Source: Lachnospiraceae bacterium (GTDB taxonomy: Bacteria; Bacillota_A; Clostridia; Lachnospirales; Lachnospiraceae). Taken from it: a DNA stretch of 22,210 nt. The position numbers and the translations under genes are program-made. Of this stretch, positions 22,160 to 22,210 are shown piece after piece. The first letter of the stretch is position 1. Every line of letters begins with the position of its first letter. Below the pieces are notes generated by a model that ran no database searches, was not told the DNA's origin, and worked only from the letters and a program-made list of their open reading frames with translations. The DNA lies in NCBI GenBank assembly GCA_024683935.1, contig JAIKXV010000040.1, positions 1-22,210 on the forward strand, given 5' to 3'.

Positions 22160-22210
22160 ATTTACCATTGCTTATTGTTATATTTTTGTTGCTTTTCATG
22201 AAAATAATCC

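Overview
The window reads as a piece of a Clostridia chromosome, most likely Lachnospiraceae. The reasons are a low-to-moderate GC content, strong AGGAGG-type ribosome-binding sites, a monomeric [FeFe]-hydrogenase, a QueH-type epoxyqueuosine reductase and tRNA genes without an encoded CCA. The genus assignment is inference. Every gene I accept lies on the minus strand, so transcription runs from high to low coordinates.

Right part (22210 to 13287) is a compact housekeeping operon: ychF, lgt, carA, carB, queH, argS. Spacing is very tight: 12 bp, a TTGA overlap, 10 bp, an ATGA overlap, then 62 bp holding a small palindromic element. The genes cover a translation-linked ATPase, lipoprotein maturation, carbamoyl phosphate synthesis, queuosine synthesis and arginine charging. 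The leader in front of ychF has three CGTAACA repeats, one inside a perfect palindrome, and a hairpin that would cover the ychF ribosome-binding site.

Middle part (13240 to 4654) starts at a good promoter. It holds a MacA/MacB-type export system (membrane-fusion adaptor, ABC ATPase, FtsX-like permease), followed on the same strand with no recognisable terminator by three accessory genes: a small YbjN / secretion-chaperone-like protein, a 1053-residue protein with helical flanks and a glycine/alanine-rich hydrophobic centre, and a GNAT acetyltransferase that starts 4 bp after the large gene stops. I recognise no family for the 1053-residue protein. The order chaperone-like, effector-like, modifier-like behind an exporter is the best candidate here for an undescribed system, but the functional link is inference.

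Next come tRNA-Val(TAC) and tRNA-Met(CAT) with a consensus promoter and a strong terminator. Then follow a single-pass membrane protein, an overlapping [FeFe]-hydrogenase with non-standard active-site loops, and an OmpR-type response regulator without a partner kinase.

Left edge: an AAA+ ATPase with its own promoter and a striking array of six TGATAAA half-sites in three pairs with a 28-bp period. Its terminator is followed directly by the 5' end of a group II intron, cut off by the window edge. Intron class and position fit group IIC introns, which insert behind terminators.
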